Below, piece after piece: positions 24,101-37,591 of a DNA stretch of 64,000 nucleotides. A model generated the notes under the pieces. The model was not told where the DNA came from, ran no database searches, and saw only the letters and a program-made list of their open reading frames with translations. Positions within the stretch are counted from its first letter, which is position 1; the number at the start of each line of letters is the position of its first letter. Made by a program: the position numbers and the translations under genes. The stretch is taken from contig CAJNDS010000817.1 of the NCBI GenBank assembly GCA_905221605.1, positions 1 to 64,000 of the forward strand. Direction: 5' to 3'. Source of the DNA: Symbiodinium natans (lineage: Eukaryota; Sar; Dinophyceae; Suessiales; Symbiodiniaceae).

Positions 24101-27100
24101 TCCGTGGGCTTTGTGGTTCTGTTGCAACATCTTGACATGGAAATTCCCTTCAAGGTTTTCTTGGGCTATGTCGTTCTGTTGCAACATCTTGACATGGAAA
24201 TTCCCTTCGAGGTTTCCTTGGGCTCTGTGGTTCTGTGGCAACATCTTGACATGCAAATTCCCTTCAAGGTGTCCGTGGGCTCTGTCGTTCTGTTGCAACA
24301 TCTTGACATGGAAGTTCCCTTCAAGGTGTCCGTGGGCCCTGTAGTTCTGTTGCAACATCTTGACATTCAAGTTCTCTTCAGGGTGTCCTTGGGCTCTGTT
24401 GTTCTGTTGCACCATCTTAGCATGGAAATTCCCTTCAAGGTGTCCGCGGGATTTGTCGTTGGCAACATCTTGACATGGAATTCCTTTCAAGGTGTCCGTG
24501 GGCTCTGTCGTTCTGTTGCAACATCTTGACATGGAAGTTCCCTTCAAGGTGTCCGTGGGCCCTGTAGTTCTGTTGCAACATCTTGACATTCAAGTTCTCT
24601 TTAAGGTGTCCTTGGGCTCTGTTGTTCTGTTGCAACATCTTGGCATGGAACTTCCCTTCATGGTGTCCGCGGGATTTGTCGTTGGCAACATCTTGACATG
24701 GAAATTCCCTTCAAGGTGTGCTTGGGCTCTGTTGTTCTGTAGCAACATCTTGGCATGGAAATTCCCTTCAAGGTGTCCGCGGGATTTGTCGTTGGCAACA
24801 TCTTGGCATGGAATTTCCCTTCAAGGTGTCCGCGGGATTTGTCGTTGGCAACATCTTGACATGGCAATTCCCTTCAAGGTGTCCGTGGGCTCTGTGGTTC
24901 TGTTGCAACATCTTGACATGGAAATTCCCTTCAAGGTGTCCGTGGGCTTTGTGGTTCTGTTGTAACATCTTGACATGGAAATTCCCTTCAAGGAATTATT
25001 GGGCTATGTCGTCCTGTTGCGACATCTTGACATGGAATTCTCTTCAAGGTTTCCTTGGGCTCTGAGGTTCTGTGGCAACATCTTGACATGCAAATTCCCT
25101 TCAAGGTGTCCGTGGGCTCTGTCGTTCTGTTGCAACATCTTGACATGGAAATTCCCTTCAAGGTTCCTTGCGCTCTGTCGTTCTGTTGCAACATCTTGAC
25201 ATGGAAGTTCCCTTCAAGGTGTCCGTGGGCCCTGTAGTTCTGTTGCAACATCTTGACATCCAAGTTCTCTTCAAGGTGTCCTTGGGCTCTGTTGTTCTGT
25301 TGCAACATCTTGGCATGGAAATTCCCTTCATGGTGTCCGCGGGATTTGTCGTTGGCAACATCTTGACATGGAAATTCCTTTCAAGGTGTCCGTGGGCTCT
25401 GTGGTTCTCTCGCAACATCTTGACATGGAAATTCCCTTCAAGGTGTCCGTGGGCTTTGTGGTTCTGTTGCAACATCTTGACATGGAATTTCCCTTCAAGG
25501 TTTTCTTGGGCTATGTCGTTCTGTTGCAATATCTTGACATGCAAATTCCCTTCAAGGTGTCCGTGGGCTCTGTGGTTCTCTTGCAACATCTTGACATGGA
25601 AATTCCCTTCAAGGTGTCCGTGTGCTTTGTGGTTCTGTTGCAACATCTTGACATGGAAATTCCCTTCAAGGTTTTCTCGGGCTATGTCGTTCTGTTGCAA
25701 CATCTTGACATTCAAGTTCTCTTCAGGGTGTCCTTGGGCTCTGTTGTTCTGTTGCACCATCTTAGCATGGAAATTCCCTTCAGGGTGTCCGCGGGATTTG
25801 TCGTTGGCAACATCTTGACATGGAATTCCTTTCAAGGTGTCCGTGGGCTTGTGGTTCTGTTGCAACATTTTGACATGGAAATTCCCTTCAAGGTTTCCTT
25901 GGGCTCTGTCGTTCAGTTGCGACATCTTGACATGGAAATTCCCTTCAAGGTTTCCTTGGGCTCTGTGGTTCTGTGGCAACATCTTGACATGGAAATTCCC
26001 TTCAAGGTGTCCGTGGGCTTTGTGGTTCTGTTGCAACATCTTGACATGGAAATTCCCTTCAAGGTGTCCGTGGGCTCCGTGGTTCTGTGGCAACATCTTG
26101 ACATGGAAATTCCCTTCAAGGTGTCCGCGGGATTTGTCGTTGGCAACATCTTGACATGGAAATTCCTTTCAAGGTGTCCGTGGGCTCTGTGGTTCTGTTG
26201 CAACATCTTGACATGGAAATTCCCTTCAAGGTGTCCATGGGCTCCGTGGTTCTGTGGCAACATCTTGACATGGAAATTCCCTTCAAGGTTTTCTTGGGCT
26301 ATGTCGTTCTGTTGCAACATCTTGACATGGAAATTCCCTTCAAGGTTTCCTTGGGCTCTGTGGTTCTGTGGCAACATCTTGACATGCAAATTCCCTTCAA
26401 GGTGTCCGTGGGCTCTGTCGTTCTGTTGCAACATCTTGACATGGAAACTCCCTTCAAGGTGTCCGTGGGCCCTGTAGTTCTGTTGCAACATCTTGACATT
26501 CAAGTTCTCTTCAGGGTGTCCTTGGGCTCTGTTGTTCTGTTGCACCATCTTAGCATGGAAATTCCCTTCAAGGTGTCCGCGGGATTTGTCGTTGGCAACA
26601 TCTTGACATGGAATTCCTTTCAAGGTGTCCGTGGGCTCTGTCGTTCTGTTGCAACATCTTGACATGGAAGTTCCCTTCAAGGTGTCCGTGGGCCCTGTAG
26701 TTCTGTTGCAACATCTTGACATTCAAGTTCTCTTTAAGGTGTCCTTGGGCTCTGTTGTTCTGTTGCAACATCTTGGCATGGAACTTCCCTTCATGGTGTC
26801 CGCGGGATTTGTCGTTGGCAACATCTTGACATGGAAAGTCCCTTCAAGGTGTGCTTGGGCTCTGTTGTTCTGTAGCAACATCTTGGCATGGAAATTCCCT
26901 TCGAGGTTTCCTTGGGCTCTGTGGTTCTGTGGCAACATCTTGACATGCAAATTCCCTTCAAGGTGTCCGTGGGCTCTGTCGTTCTGTTGCAACATCTTGA
27001 CATGGAAGTTCCCTTCAAGGTGTCCGTGGGCCCTGTAGTTCTGTTGCAACATCTTGACATTCAAGTTCTCTTCAGGGTGTCCTTGGGCTCTGTTCTGTTG

Positions 27101-30100
27101 CACCATCTTAGCATGGAAATTCCCTTCAAGGTGTCCGCGGGATTTGTCGTTGGCAACATCTTGACATGGAATTCCTTTCAAGGTTCCTTGCGCTCTGTCG
27201 TTCTGTTGCAACATCTTGACATGGAAGTTCCCTTCAAGGTGTCCGTGGGCCCTGTAGTTCTGTTGCAACATCTTGACATTCAAGTTCTCTTTAAGGTGTC
27301 CTTGGGCTCTGTTGTTCTGTTGCAACATCTTGGCATGGAACTTCCCTTCATGGTGTCCGCGGGATTTGTCGTTGGCAACATCTTGACATGGAAATTCCCT
27401 TCAAGGTGTGCTTGGGCTCTGTTGTTCTGTAGCAACATCTTGGCATGGAAATTCCCTTCAAGGTGTCCGCGGGATTTGTCGTTGGCAACATCTTGGCATG
27501 GAAATTCCCTTCAAGGTGTCCGCGGGATTTGTCGTTGGCAACATCTTGACATGGCAATTCCCTTCAAGGTGTCCGGTTGCGACATCTTGACATGGAATTC
27601 TCTTCAAGGTTTCCTTGGGCTCTGAGGTTCTGTGGCAACATCTTGACATGCAAATTCCCTTCAAGGTGTCCGTGGGCTCTGTCGTTCTGTTGCAACATCT
27701 TGACATGGAAATTCCCTTCAAGGTTCCTTGCGCTCTGTCGTTCTGTTGCAACATCTTGACATGGAAGTTCCCTTCAAGGTGTCCGTGGGCCCTGTAGTTC
27801 TGTTGCAACATCTTGACATCCAAGTTCTCTTCAAGGTGTCCTTGGGCTCTGTTGTTCTGTTGCAACATCTTGGCATGGAAATTCCCTTCATGGTGTCCGC
27901 GGGATTTGTCGTTGGCAACATCTTGACATGGAAGTTCCTTTCAAGGTGTCCGTGGGCTCTGTGGTTGTCTCGCAACATCTTGACATGGAAATTCCCTTCA
28001 AGGTGTCCGTGGGCTTTGTGGTTCTGTTGCAACATCTTGACATGGAATTTCCCTTCAAGGTTTTCTTGGGCTATGTCGTTCTGTTGCAATATCTTGACAT
28101 GCAAATTCCCTTCAAGGTGTCCGTGGGCTCTGTGGTTCTCTTGCAACATCTTGACATGGAAATTCCCTTCAAGGTGTCCGTGTGCTTTGTGGTTCTGTTG
28201 CAACATCTTGACATGGAAATTCCCTTCAAGGTTTTCTTGGGCTATGTCGTTCTGTTGCAACATCTTGACATTCAAGTTCTCTTCAGGGTGTCCTTGGGCT
28301 CTGTTGTTCTGTTGCACCATCTTAGCATGGAAATTCCCTTCAGGGTGTCCGCGGGATTTGTCGTTGGCAACATCTTGACATGGAAATTCCTTTCAAGGTG
28401 TCCGTGGGCTCTGTGGTTCTGTTGCAACATCTTGACATGGAAATTCCCTTCAAGGTGTCCGTGGGCTCCGTGGTTCTGTGGCAACATCTTGACATGGAAA
28501 TTCCCTTCAAGGTGTCCGTGGGCTTTGTGGTTCTGTTGCAACATCTTGACATTCTCTTCAAGGTGTACTTGGGCTCTGTTGTTCTGTTGCAACATCTCGG
28601 CATGGAAATTCCCTTCAAGGTGTCCGCGGGATTTGTCGTTGGCAACATCTTGACATGGAAATTCCTTTCAAGGTGTCCGTGGGCTCTGTGGTTCTGTTGC
28701 AACATCTTGACATGGAAATTCCCTTCAAGGTGTCCGTGGGCTCCGTGGTTCTGTGGCAACATCTTGACATGGAAATTCCCTTCAAGGTTTTCTTGGGCTA
28801 TGTCGTTCTGTTGCAACATCTTGACATGGAAATTCCCTTCAAGGTTTCCTTGGGCTCTGTGGTTCTGTGGCAACATCTTGACATGCAAATTCCCTTCAAG
28901 GTGTCCGTGGGCTCTGTCGTTCTGTTGCAACATCTTGACATGGAAACTCCCTTCAAGGTGTCCGTGGGCCCTGTAGTTCTGTTGCAACCTCTTGACATTC
29001 AGGTTCTCTTCAGGGTGTCCTTGGGCTCTGTTGTTCTGTTGCACCATCTTAGCATGGAAATTCCCTCAAGGTGTCCGCGGGATTTGTCGTTGGCAACATC
29101 TTGACATGGAATTCCTTTCAAGGTGTCCGTGGGCTCTGTCGTTCTGTTGCAACATCTTGACATGGAAGTTCCCTTCAAGGTGTCCGTGGGCCCTGTAGTT
29201 CTGTTGCAACATCTTGACATTCAAGTTCTCTTTAAGGTGTCCTTGGGCTCTGTTGTTCTGTTGCAACATCTTGGCATGGAACTTCCCTTCATGGTGTCCG
29301 CGGGATTTGTCGTTGGCAACATCTTGACATGGAAATTCCCTTCAAGGTGTGCTTGGGCTCTGTTGTTCTGTAGCAACATCTTGGCATGGAAATTCCCTTC
29401 AAGGTGTCCGCGGGATTTGTCGTTGGCAACATCTTGGCATGGAAATTCCCTTCAAGTTGTCCGCGGGATTTGTCGTTGGCAACATCTTGACATGGCAATT
29501 CCCTTCAAGGTGTCCGTGGGCTCTGTGGTTCTGTTGCAACATCTTGACATGGAAATTCCCTTCAAGGTGTCCGTGGGCTTTGTGGTTCTGTTGTAACATC
29601 TTGACATGGAAATTCCCTTCAAGGAATTATTGGGCTATGTCGTCCTGTTGCAACATCTTGACATGGAAATTCCCTTCATGGTTTCCTTGGGCTCTGTGGT
29701 TCTGTGGCAACATCTTGACATGGAAATTCCCTTCAAGGTGTCCGTGGGCTCTGTCGTTCTGTTGCAACATCTTGACATGGAAATTCCCTTCAAGGTTCCT
29801 TGCGCTCTGTCGTTCTGTTGCAACATCTTGACATGGAAACTCCCTTCAAGGTGTCCGTGGGCCCTGTAGTTCTGTTGCAACATCTTGACATCCAAGTTCT
29901 CTTCAAGGTGTCCTTGGGCTCTGTTGTTCTGTTGCAACATCTTGGCATGGAAATTCCCTTCATGGTGTCCGCGGGATTTGTCGTTGGCAACATCTTGACA
30001 TGGAAATTCCTTTCAAGGTGTCCGTGGGCTCTGTGGTTCTCTCGCAACATCTTGACATGGAAATTCCTTTCAAGGTGTCCGTGGGCTTTGTGGTTCTGTT

Positions 30101-33100
30101 GCAACATCTTGACATGGAATTTCCCTTCAAGGTTTTCTTGGGCTATGTCGTTCTGTTGCAATATCTTGACATGCAAATTCCCTTCAAGGTGTCCGTGGGC
30201 TCTGTGGTTTTCTTGCAACATCTTGACATGGAAATTCTCTTCAAGGTGTCCGTGTGCTTTGTGGTTCTGTTGCAACATCTTGACATGGAAATTCCCTTCA
30301 AGGTTTTCTCGGGCTATGTCGTTCTGTTGCAACATCTTGACATTCAAGTTCTCTTCAGGGTGTCCTTGGGCTCTGTTGTTCTGTTGCACCATCTTAGCAT
30401 GGAAATTCCCTTCAGGGTGTCCGCGGGATTTGTCGTTGGCAACATCTTGACATGGAATTCCTTTCAAGGTGTCCGTGGGCTTGTGGTTCTGTTGCAACAT
30501 TTTGACATGGACATTCCCTTCAAGGTTTCCTTGGGCTCTGTTGTTCTGTGGCAACATCTTGACATTGAAGTTCCCTTCAAGGTGTCCGTGGGCCCTGTAG
30601 TTCTGTTGCAACATCTTGACATGGAAATTCCCTTCAAGGTGTCCTTGCGCTCTGTTGTTCTGTTGCAACATCTTGGCATGGAAATTCCCTTCAAGGTGTC
30701 CGCGGGATGTGTCGTTGGCAACATCTTGACATGGAAATTCCTTTCAAGGTGTCCGTGGGCTCTGTGGTTCTGTTGCAACATCTTGACATGGAAATTCCCT
30801 TCAAGGTGTCCGTGGGCTTTGTGGTTCTGTTGCAACATCTTGACATGGAAATTCCCTTCAAGGTTTTCTTGGGCTATGTCGTTCAGTTGCGACATCTTGA
30901 CATGGAAATTCCCTTCAAGGTTTCCTTGGGCTCTGTGGTTCTGTGGCAACATCTTGACATGGAAATTCCCTTCAAGGTGTCCGTGGCTTTGTGGTTCTGT
31001 GGCAACATCTTGACATGGAAATTCCCTTCAAGGTGTCCGTGGGCTTTGTCGTTCTGTGGCAACATCTTGACATGGAAATTCCCTTCAAGGTGTCCGTGGG
31101 CTTTGTCGTTCTGTGGCATCATCTTGACATGGAAATTCCCTTCAAGGTTTTCTTGGGCTCTGTCGTTCTGTTGCAACATCTTGACATGGAAATTCCCTTC
31201 AAGGTTCCTTGCGCTCTGTCGTTCTGTTGCAACATCTTGACATGGAAGTTCCCTTCAAGGTGTCCGTGGGCCCCGTAGTTCTGTTGCAACATCTTGACAT
31301 TCAAGTTCTCTTCAAGGTGTCCTTGGGCTCTGTTGTTCTGTTGCAACATCTTGGCATGATTTGTCGTTGGCAACATCTTGACATGGAAATTCCTTCAAGG
31401 TGTCCGTGGGCTCTGTGGTTCTGTTGCAACATCTTGACATGGAAATTCCCTTCAAGGTTTCCTTGGGCTCTGTTGTTCTGTAGCAACATCTTGGCATGGA
31501 AATGCCCTTCAAGGTGTCCGCGGGATTTGTCGTTGGCAACATCTTGACATGGAAATTCCTTTCAAGGTGTCCGTGGGCTCTTTGGTGCTCTTGCAACATC
31601 TTGACATGGTGTCCGCGGGTTTTGTCGTTGGCAACATCTTGACATGGAAATTCCTTTCAAGGTGTCCGTGGGCTCTGTGGTTCTGTTGCAACATCTTGAC
31701 ATGGAAATTCCCTTCAAGGTGTCCTTGGGCTATGTCGTTCTGTTGCAACATCTTGACATGGAAATTCCCTTCATGGTTTCCTTGGGCTCTGTGGTTCTGT
31801 GGCAACATCTTGACATGGAAATTCCCTTCAAGGTGTCCGTGGGCTCTGTCGTTCTGTTGCAACATCTTGACATGGAAACTCCCTTCAAGGTGTCCGTGGG
31901 CCCTGTAGTTCTGTTGCAACATCTTGACATTCAAGTTCTCTTCAGGGTGTCCTTGGGCTCTGTTGTTCTGTTGCACCATCTTAGCATGGAAATTCCCTTC
32001 AAGGTGTCCGCGGGATTTGTCGTTGGCAACATCTTGACATGGAATTCCTTTCAAGGTGTCCGTGGGCTCTGTCGTTCTGTTGCAACATCTTGACATGGAA
32101 GTTCCCTTCAAGGTGTCCGTGTGCCCTGTAGTTCTGTTGCAACATCTTGACATTCAAGTTCTCTTTAAGGTGTCCTTGGGCTCTGTTGTTCTGTTGCAAC
32201 ATCTTGGCATGGAACTTCCCTTCATGGTGTCCGCGGGATTTGTCGTTGGCAACATCTTGACATGGAAATTCCCTTCAAGGTGTGCTTGGGCTCTGTTGTT
32301 CTGTAGCAACATCTTGGCATGGAAATTCCCTTCAAGGTGTCCGCGGGATTTGTCGTTGGCAACATCTTGGCATGGAAATTCCCTTCAAGTTGTCCGCGGG
32401 ATTTGTCGTTGGCAACATCTTGACATGGCAATTCCCTTCAAGGTGTCCGTGGGCTCTGTGGTTCTGTTGCAACATCTTGACATGGAAATTCCCTTCAAGG
32501 TGTCCGTGGGCTTTGTGGTTCTGTTGTAACATCTTGACATGGAAATTCCCTTCAAGGAATTATTGGGCTATGTCGTCCTGTTGCAACATCTTGACATGGA
32601 AATTCCCTTCATGGTTTCCTTGGGCTCTGTGGTTCTGTGGCAACATCTTGACATGGAAATTCCCTTCAAGGTGTCCGTGGGCTCTGTCGTTCTGTTGCAA
32701 CATCTTGACATGGAAATTCCCTTCAAGGTTCCTTGCGCTCTGTCGTTCTGTTGCAACATCTTGACATGGAAGTTCCCTTCAAGGTGTCCGTGGGCCCTGT
32801 AGTTCTGTTGCAACATCTTGACATCCAAGTTCTCTTCAAGGTGTCCTTGGGCTCTGTTGTTCTGTTGCAACATCTTGGCATGGAAATTCCCTTCATGGTG
32901 TCCGCGGGATTTGTCGTTGGCAACATCTTGACATGGAAATTCCTTTCAAGGTGTCCGTGGGCTCTGTGGTTCTCTCGCAACATCTTGACATGGAAATTCC
33001 CTTCAAGGTGTCCGTGGGCTTTGTGGTTCTGTTGCAACATCTTGACATGGAATTTCCCTTCAAGGTTTTCTTGGGCTATGTCGTTCTGTTGCAATATCTT

Positions 33101-36100
33101 GACATGCAAATTCCCTTCAAGGTGTCCGTGGGCTCTGTGGTTTTCTTGCAACATCTTGACATGGAAATTCTCTTCAAGGTGTCCGTGTGCTTTGTGGTTC
33201 TGTTGCAACATCTTGACATGGAAATTCCCTTCAAGGTTTTCTCGGGCTATGTCGTTCTGTTGCAACATCTTGACATTCAAGTTCTCTTCAGGGTGTCCTT
33301 GGGCTCTGTTGTTCTGTTGCACCATCTTAGCATGGAAATTCCCTTCAGGGTGTCCGCGGGATTTGTCGTTGGCAACATCTTGACATGGAATTCCTTTCAA
33401 GGTGTCCGTGGGCTTGTGGTTCTGTTGCAACATTTTGACATGGAAATTCCCTTCAAGGTTTCCTTGGGCTCTGTTGTTCTGTGGCAACATCTTGACATGG
33501 AAGTTCCCTTCAAGGTGTCCGTGGGCCCTGTAGTTCTGTTGCAACATTTTGACATGGAAATTCCCTTCAAGGTGTCCTTGCGCTCTGTTGTTCTGTTGCA
33601 ACATCTTGGCATGGAAATTCCCTTCAAGGTGTCCGCGGGATTTGTCGTTGGCAACATCTTGACATGGAAATTCCTTTCAAGGTGTCCGTGGGCTCTGTGG
33701 TTCTGTTGCAACATCTTGACATGGAAATTCCCTTCAAGGTGTCCGTGGGCTTTGTGGTTCTGTTGCAACATCTTGACATGGAAATTCCCTTCAAGGTTTT
33801 CTTGGGCTATGTCGTTCAGTTGCGACATCTTGACATGGAAATTCCCTTCAAGGTGTCCGTGGGCTTTGTCGTTCTGTGGCAACATCTTGACATGGAAATT
33901 CCCTTCAAGGTGTCCGTGGGCTTTGTGGTTCTGTTGCAACATCTTGACATGGAAATTCCCTTCAAGGTGTCCGTGGGCTTTGTCGTTCTGTGGCAACATC
34001 TTGACATGGAAATTCCCTTCAAGGTGTCCGTGGGCTCTGTGGTTCTGTTGCCACATCTTGACATGGAAATTCCCTTCAAGGTTTCCTTGGGCTCTGTGGT
34101 TCTGTGGCAACATCTTGACATGGAAATTCCCTTCAAGGTGTCCGTGGCTTTGTGGTTCTGTGGCAACATCTTGACATGGAAATTCCTTTCAAGGTGTCCG
34201 TGGGCTTTGTCGTTCTGTGGCAACATCTTGACATGGAAATTCCCTTCAAGGTGTCCGTGGGCTTTGTCGTTCTGTGGCATCATCTTGACATGGAAATTCC
34301 CTTCAAGGTTTTCTTGGGCTCTGTCGTTCTGTTGCAACATCTTGACATGGAAATTCCCTTCAAGGTTCCTTGCGCTCTGTCGTTCTGTTGCAACATCTTG
34401 ACATGGAAGTTCCCTTAATGGTGTCCGCGGGCCCCGTAGTTCTGTTGCAACATCTTGACATTCAAGTTCTCTTCAAGGTGTCCTTGGGCTCTGTTGTTCT
34501 GTTGCAACATCTTGGCATGATTTGTCGTTGGCAACATCTTGACATGGAAATTCCTTCAAGGTGTCCGTGGGCTCTGTGGTTCTGTTGCAACATCTTGACA
34601 TGGAAATTCCCTTCAAGGTTTCCTTGGGCTCTGTTGTTCTGTAGCAACATCTTGGCATGGAAATGCCCTTCAAGGTGTCCGCGGGATTTGTCGTTGGCAA
34701 CATCTTGACATGGAAATTCCTTTCAAGGTGTCCGTGGGCTCTTTGGTGCTCTTGCAACATCTTGACATGGTGTCCGCGGGTTTTGTCGTTGGCAACATCT
34801 TGACATGGAAATTCCTTTCAAGGTGTCCGTGGGCTCTGTGGTTCTGTTGCAACATCTTGACATGGAGATTCCCTTCAAGGTGTCCTTGGGCTATGTCGTT
34901 CTGTTACAACATCTTGACATGGAAATTCCCTTCATGGTTTCCTTGGGCTCTGTGGTTCTGTGGCAACATCTTGACATGGAAATTCCCTGCAAGGTTCCTT
35001 GCACTCTGTCGTTCTGTTGCAACATCTTGACATGGAAGTTCCCTTCAAGGTGTCCGTGGGCCCTGTAGTTCTGTTGCAACATCTTGACATTCAAGTTCTC
35101 TTCAAGGTGTCCTTGGGCTCTGTTGTTCTGTTGCAACATCTTGGCATGGAAATTCCCTTCAAGGTGTCCGCGGGATGTGTCGTTGGCAACATCTTGACAT
35201 GGAAATTCCTTTCAAGGTGTCCGTGGGCTCTGTGGTTCTGTTGCAACATCTTGACATGGAAATTCCCTTCAAGGTGTCCTTGGGCTCTGTTGTTCTGTAG
35301 CAACATCTTGACATGGAAATTCCCTTCAAGGTGTCCGTGGGCTCTGTGGTTCTCTTGCAACATCTTGACATGGAAATTCCCTTCAAGGTGTCCGCGGGCT
35401 TTGTGGTTCTGTTGCAGCATCTTGACATGGAAATTCCCTTCAAGGTTTCCTTGGGCTCTGTGGTTCTGTTGCAACATCTTGACATGGAAATTCCCTTCAA
35501 GGTGTCCGTGGGCTCTGTGGTTCTGTTGCAACATCTTGACATGGAAATTCCCTGCAAGGTTTCCTTGGGCTCTGTGGTTCTGTGGCAACATCTTGACATG
35601 CAAATTCCCTTCAAGGTGTCCGTGGGCTCTGTCGTTCTGTTGCAACATCTTGACATGGAAACTCCCTTCAAGGTTTGCTTGGGCCCTGTAGATCTGTTGC
35701 AACATCGTGACATTCAAGTTCTCTTCAAGCTGTCCTTGGGCTGTTCTGTTGCAACATCTTGGCATGGAAATTCCCTTCATGGTGTCCTTGGGCTCTGTCG
35801 TTCTGTTGCAACATCTTGGCATGGAAATTCCCTTCAAGGTGTCCGTGGGCCCTGTAGTTCTGTTGCAACATCTTGACATTCAAGTTCTCTTCAAGGTGTC
35901 CTTGCGCTCTGTTGTTCTGTTGCTACATCTTGGCATGGAAATTCCCTTCAAGGTGTCCGCGGGATTTGTCGTTGGCAACATCTTGACATGGAAATTTCTT
36001 TCAAGGTGTCCGTGGGCTCTGTGGTTCTGTTGCAACATCTTGACATGGAAATTCCCTTCAAGGTGTCCGTGGGCTTTGTGGTTCTGTTGCAACATCTTGA

Positions 36101-37565
36101 CATGGAAATTCCCTTCAAGGTTTTCTTGGGCTATGTCGTTCAGTTGCGACATCTTGACATGGAAATTCCCTTCAAGGTTTCCTTGGGCTCTGTGGTTCTG
36201 TGGCAACATCTTGACATGGAAATTCCCTTCAAGGTGTCCGTGGCTTTGTGGTTCTGTGGCAACATCTTGACATGGAAATTCCCTTCAAGGTGTCCGTGGG
36301 CTTTGTCGTTCTGTGGCAACATCTTGACATGGAAATTCCCTTCAAGGTGTCCGTGGGCTTTGTCGTTCTGTGGCATCATCTTGACATTGAAATTCCCTTC
36401 AAGGTTTCTTGGGCTCTGTCGTTCTGTTGCAACATCTTGACATGGAAATTCCCTTCAAGGTTCCTTGCGCTCTGTCGTTCACATCTTGACATAGAAGTTC
36501 CCTTCAAGGTGTCCGTGGGCCCTGTAGTTCTGTTGCAACATCTTGACATTCAAGTTCTCTTCAAGGTCCGCGGGATTTGTCGTTGGCAACATCTTGACAT
36601 GGAAATTCCTTCAAGGTGTCCGTGGGCTCTGTGGTTCTGTTGCAACATCTTGACATGGAAATTCCCTTCAAGGTTTCCTTGGGCTCTGTTGTTCTGTAGC
36701 AACATCTTGACATGGAAATTCCCTTCAAGGTATCCGTGGGCTCTGTGGTTCTCTTGCAACATCTTGACATGGAAATTCCCTTCAAGGTGTCCGTGGGCTT
36801 TGTGGTTCTGTTGCAGCATCTTGACAAATTCCCTTCAAGGTTTCCTTGGGCTCTGTGGTTCTGTTGCAACATCTTGACATGGAAACTCCCTTCAAGGTGT
36901 CCGTGGGCTCTGTGGTTCTGTTGCAACATCTTGACATGGAAATTCCCTGCAAGGTTTCCTTGGGCTCTGTGGTTCTGTGGCAACATCTTGACATGCAAAT
37001 TCCCTTCAAGGTGTCCGTGGGCTCTGTCGTTCTGTTGCAACATCTTGACATGGAAATTCCCTTCAAGGTTTGCTTGGGCCCTGTAGATCTGTTGCAACAT
37101 CGTGACATTCAAGTTCTCTTCAAGCTGTCCTTGGGCTCTGTTGTTCTGTTGCAACATCTTGGCATGGAAATTCCCTTCATGGTGTCCTTGGGCTCTGTCG
37201 TTCTGTTGCAACATCTTGGCATGGAAATTCCCTTCAAGGTGTCCGTGGGCCCTGTAGTTCTGTTGCAACATCTTGACATTCAAGTTCTCTTCAAGGTGTC
37301 CTTGGGCCCTGTTGTTCTGTTGCAACGTCTTGGCATGGAAATTCCCTTCAAGGTGTCCGCGGGATTTGTCGTTGGCAACATCTTGACATGGAAGTTCCCT
37401 TCAAGGTGTCCGTGGGCGCTGTGGTTCTGTTGCAACATCTTGACATTCAAGTTCTCTTCAAGGTGTCCTTGGGCTCTGTTCTGTGACAACATCTTGACAT
37501 GGAAATTCCCTTCAAGGTGTCCCCGGGATTTGTCGTTGGCAACACATTGACATGGAAATTGCTTG
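9183..37565 (+). repeat. Megasatellite B, 57-bp units, forward orientation
   Basis: Roughly 500 head-to-tail units of about 57 bp containing CAACATCTTGACATGGAAAT and then TCCCTTCAAGGTGTCCGTGG and a CTCTGTGGTTCTGTTG end. Common variants are a 53-bp unit ending CGCGGGATTTGTCGTTGG, a 56-bp unit with GTTCCTTGCGCTCTGTCG, and 57-bp types with ACATTCAAGTTCTCTT or TTTCCTTGGGC. Types follow one another in recurring order, giving higher-order blocks: 12138-12800 recurs at 14836-15500 (offset 2698 bp) and 29289-31200 recurs from 32222 (offset 2933 bp). Because 57 is divisible by three, open frames of 100-400 codons appear in several frames on both strands; they are not annotated as genes. Confidence 0.97.
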
Positions 37566-37591
37566 AAGGAACTTTGCATGTCAAGATGTTG
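37540..37591. repeat. Inversion junction of the 57-bp megasatellite
   Basis: Forward units end and reverse-complement units begin here. CAACACATTGACATG (37540-37554) can pair with CATGTCAAGATGTTG (37577-37591) at 13 of 15 positions across a 22-base loop. Units just inside the junction are diverged. Confidence 0.85.

Noticed and set aside
9183-37565. GGGAATTTCC in each 57-bp unit as an NF-kappaB-type binding site
   Set aside because: The match is to a short palindromic consensus, and the likely host group has no such pathway.
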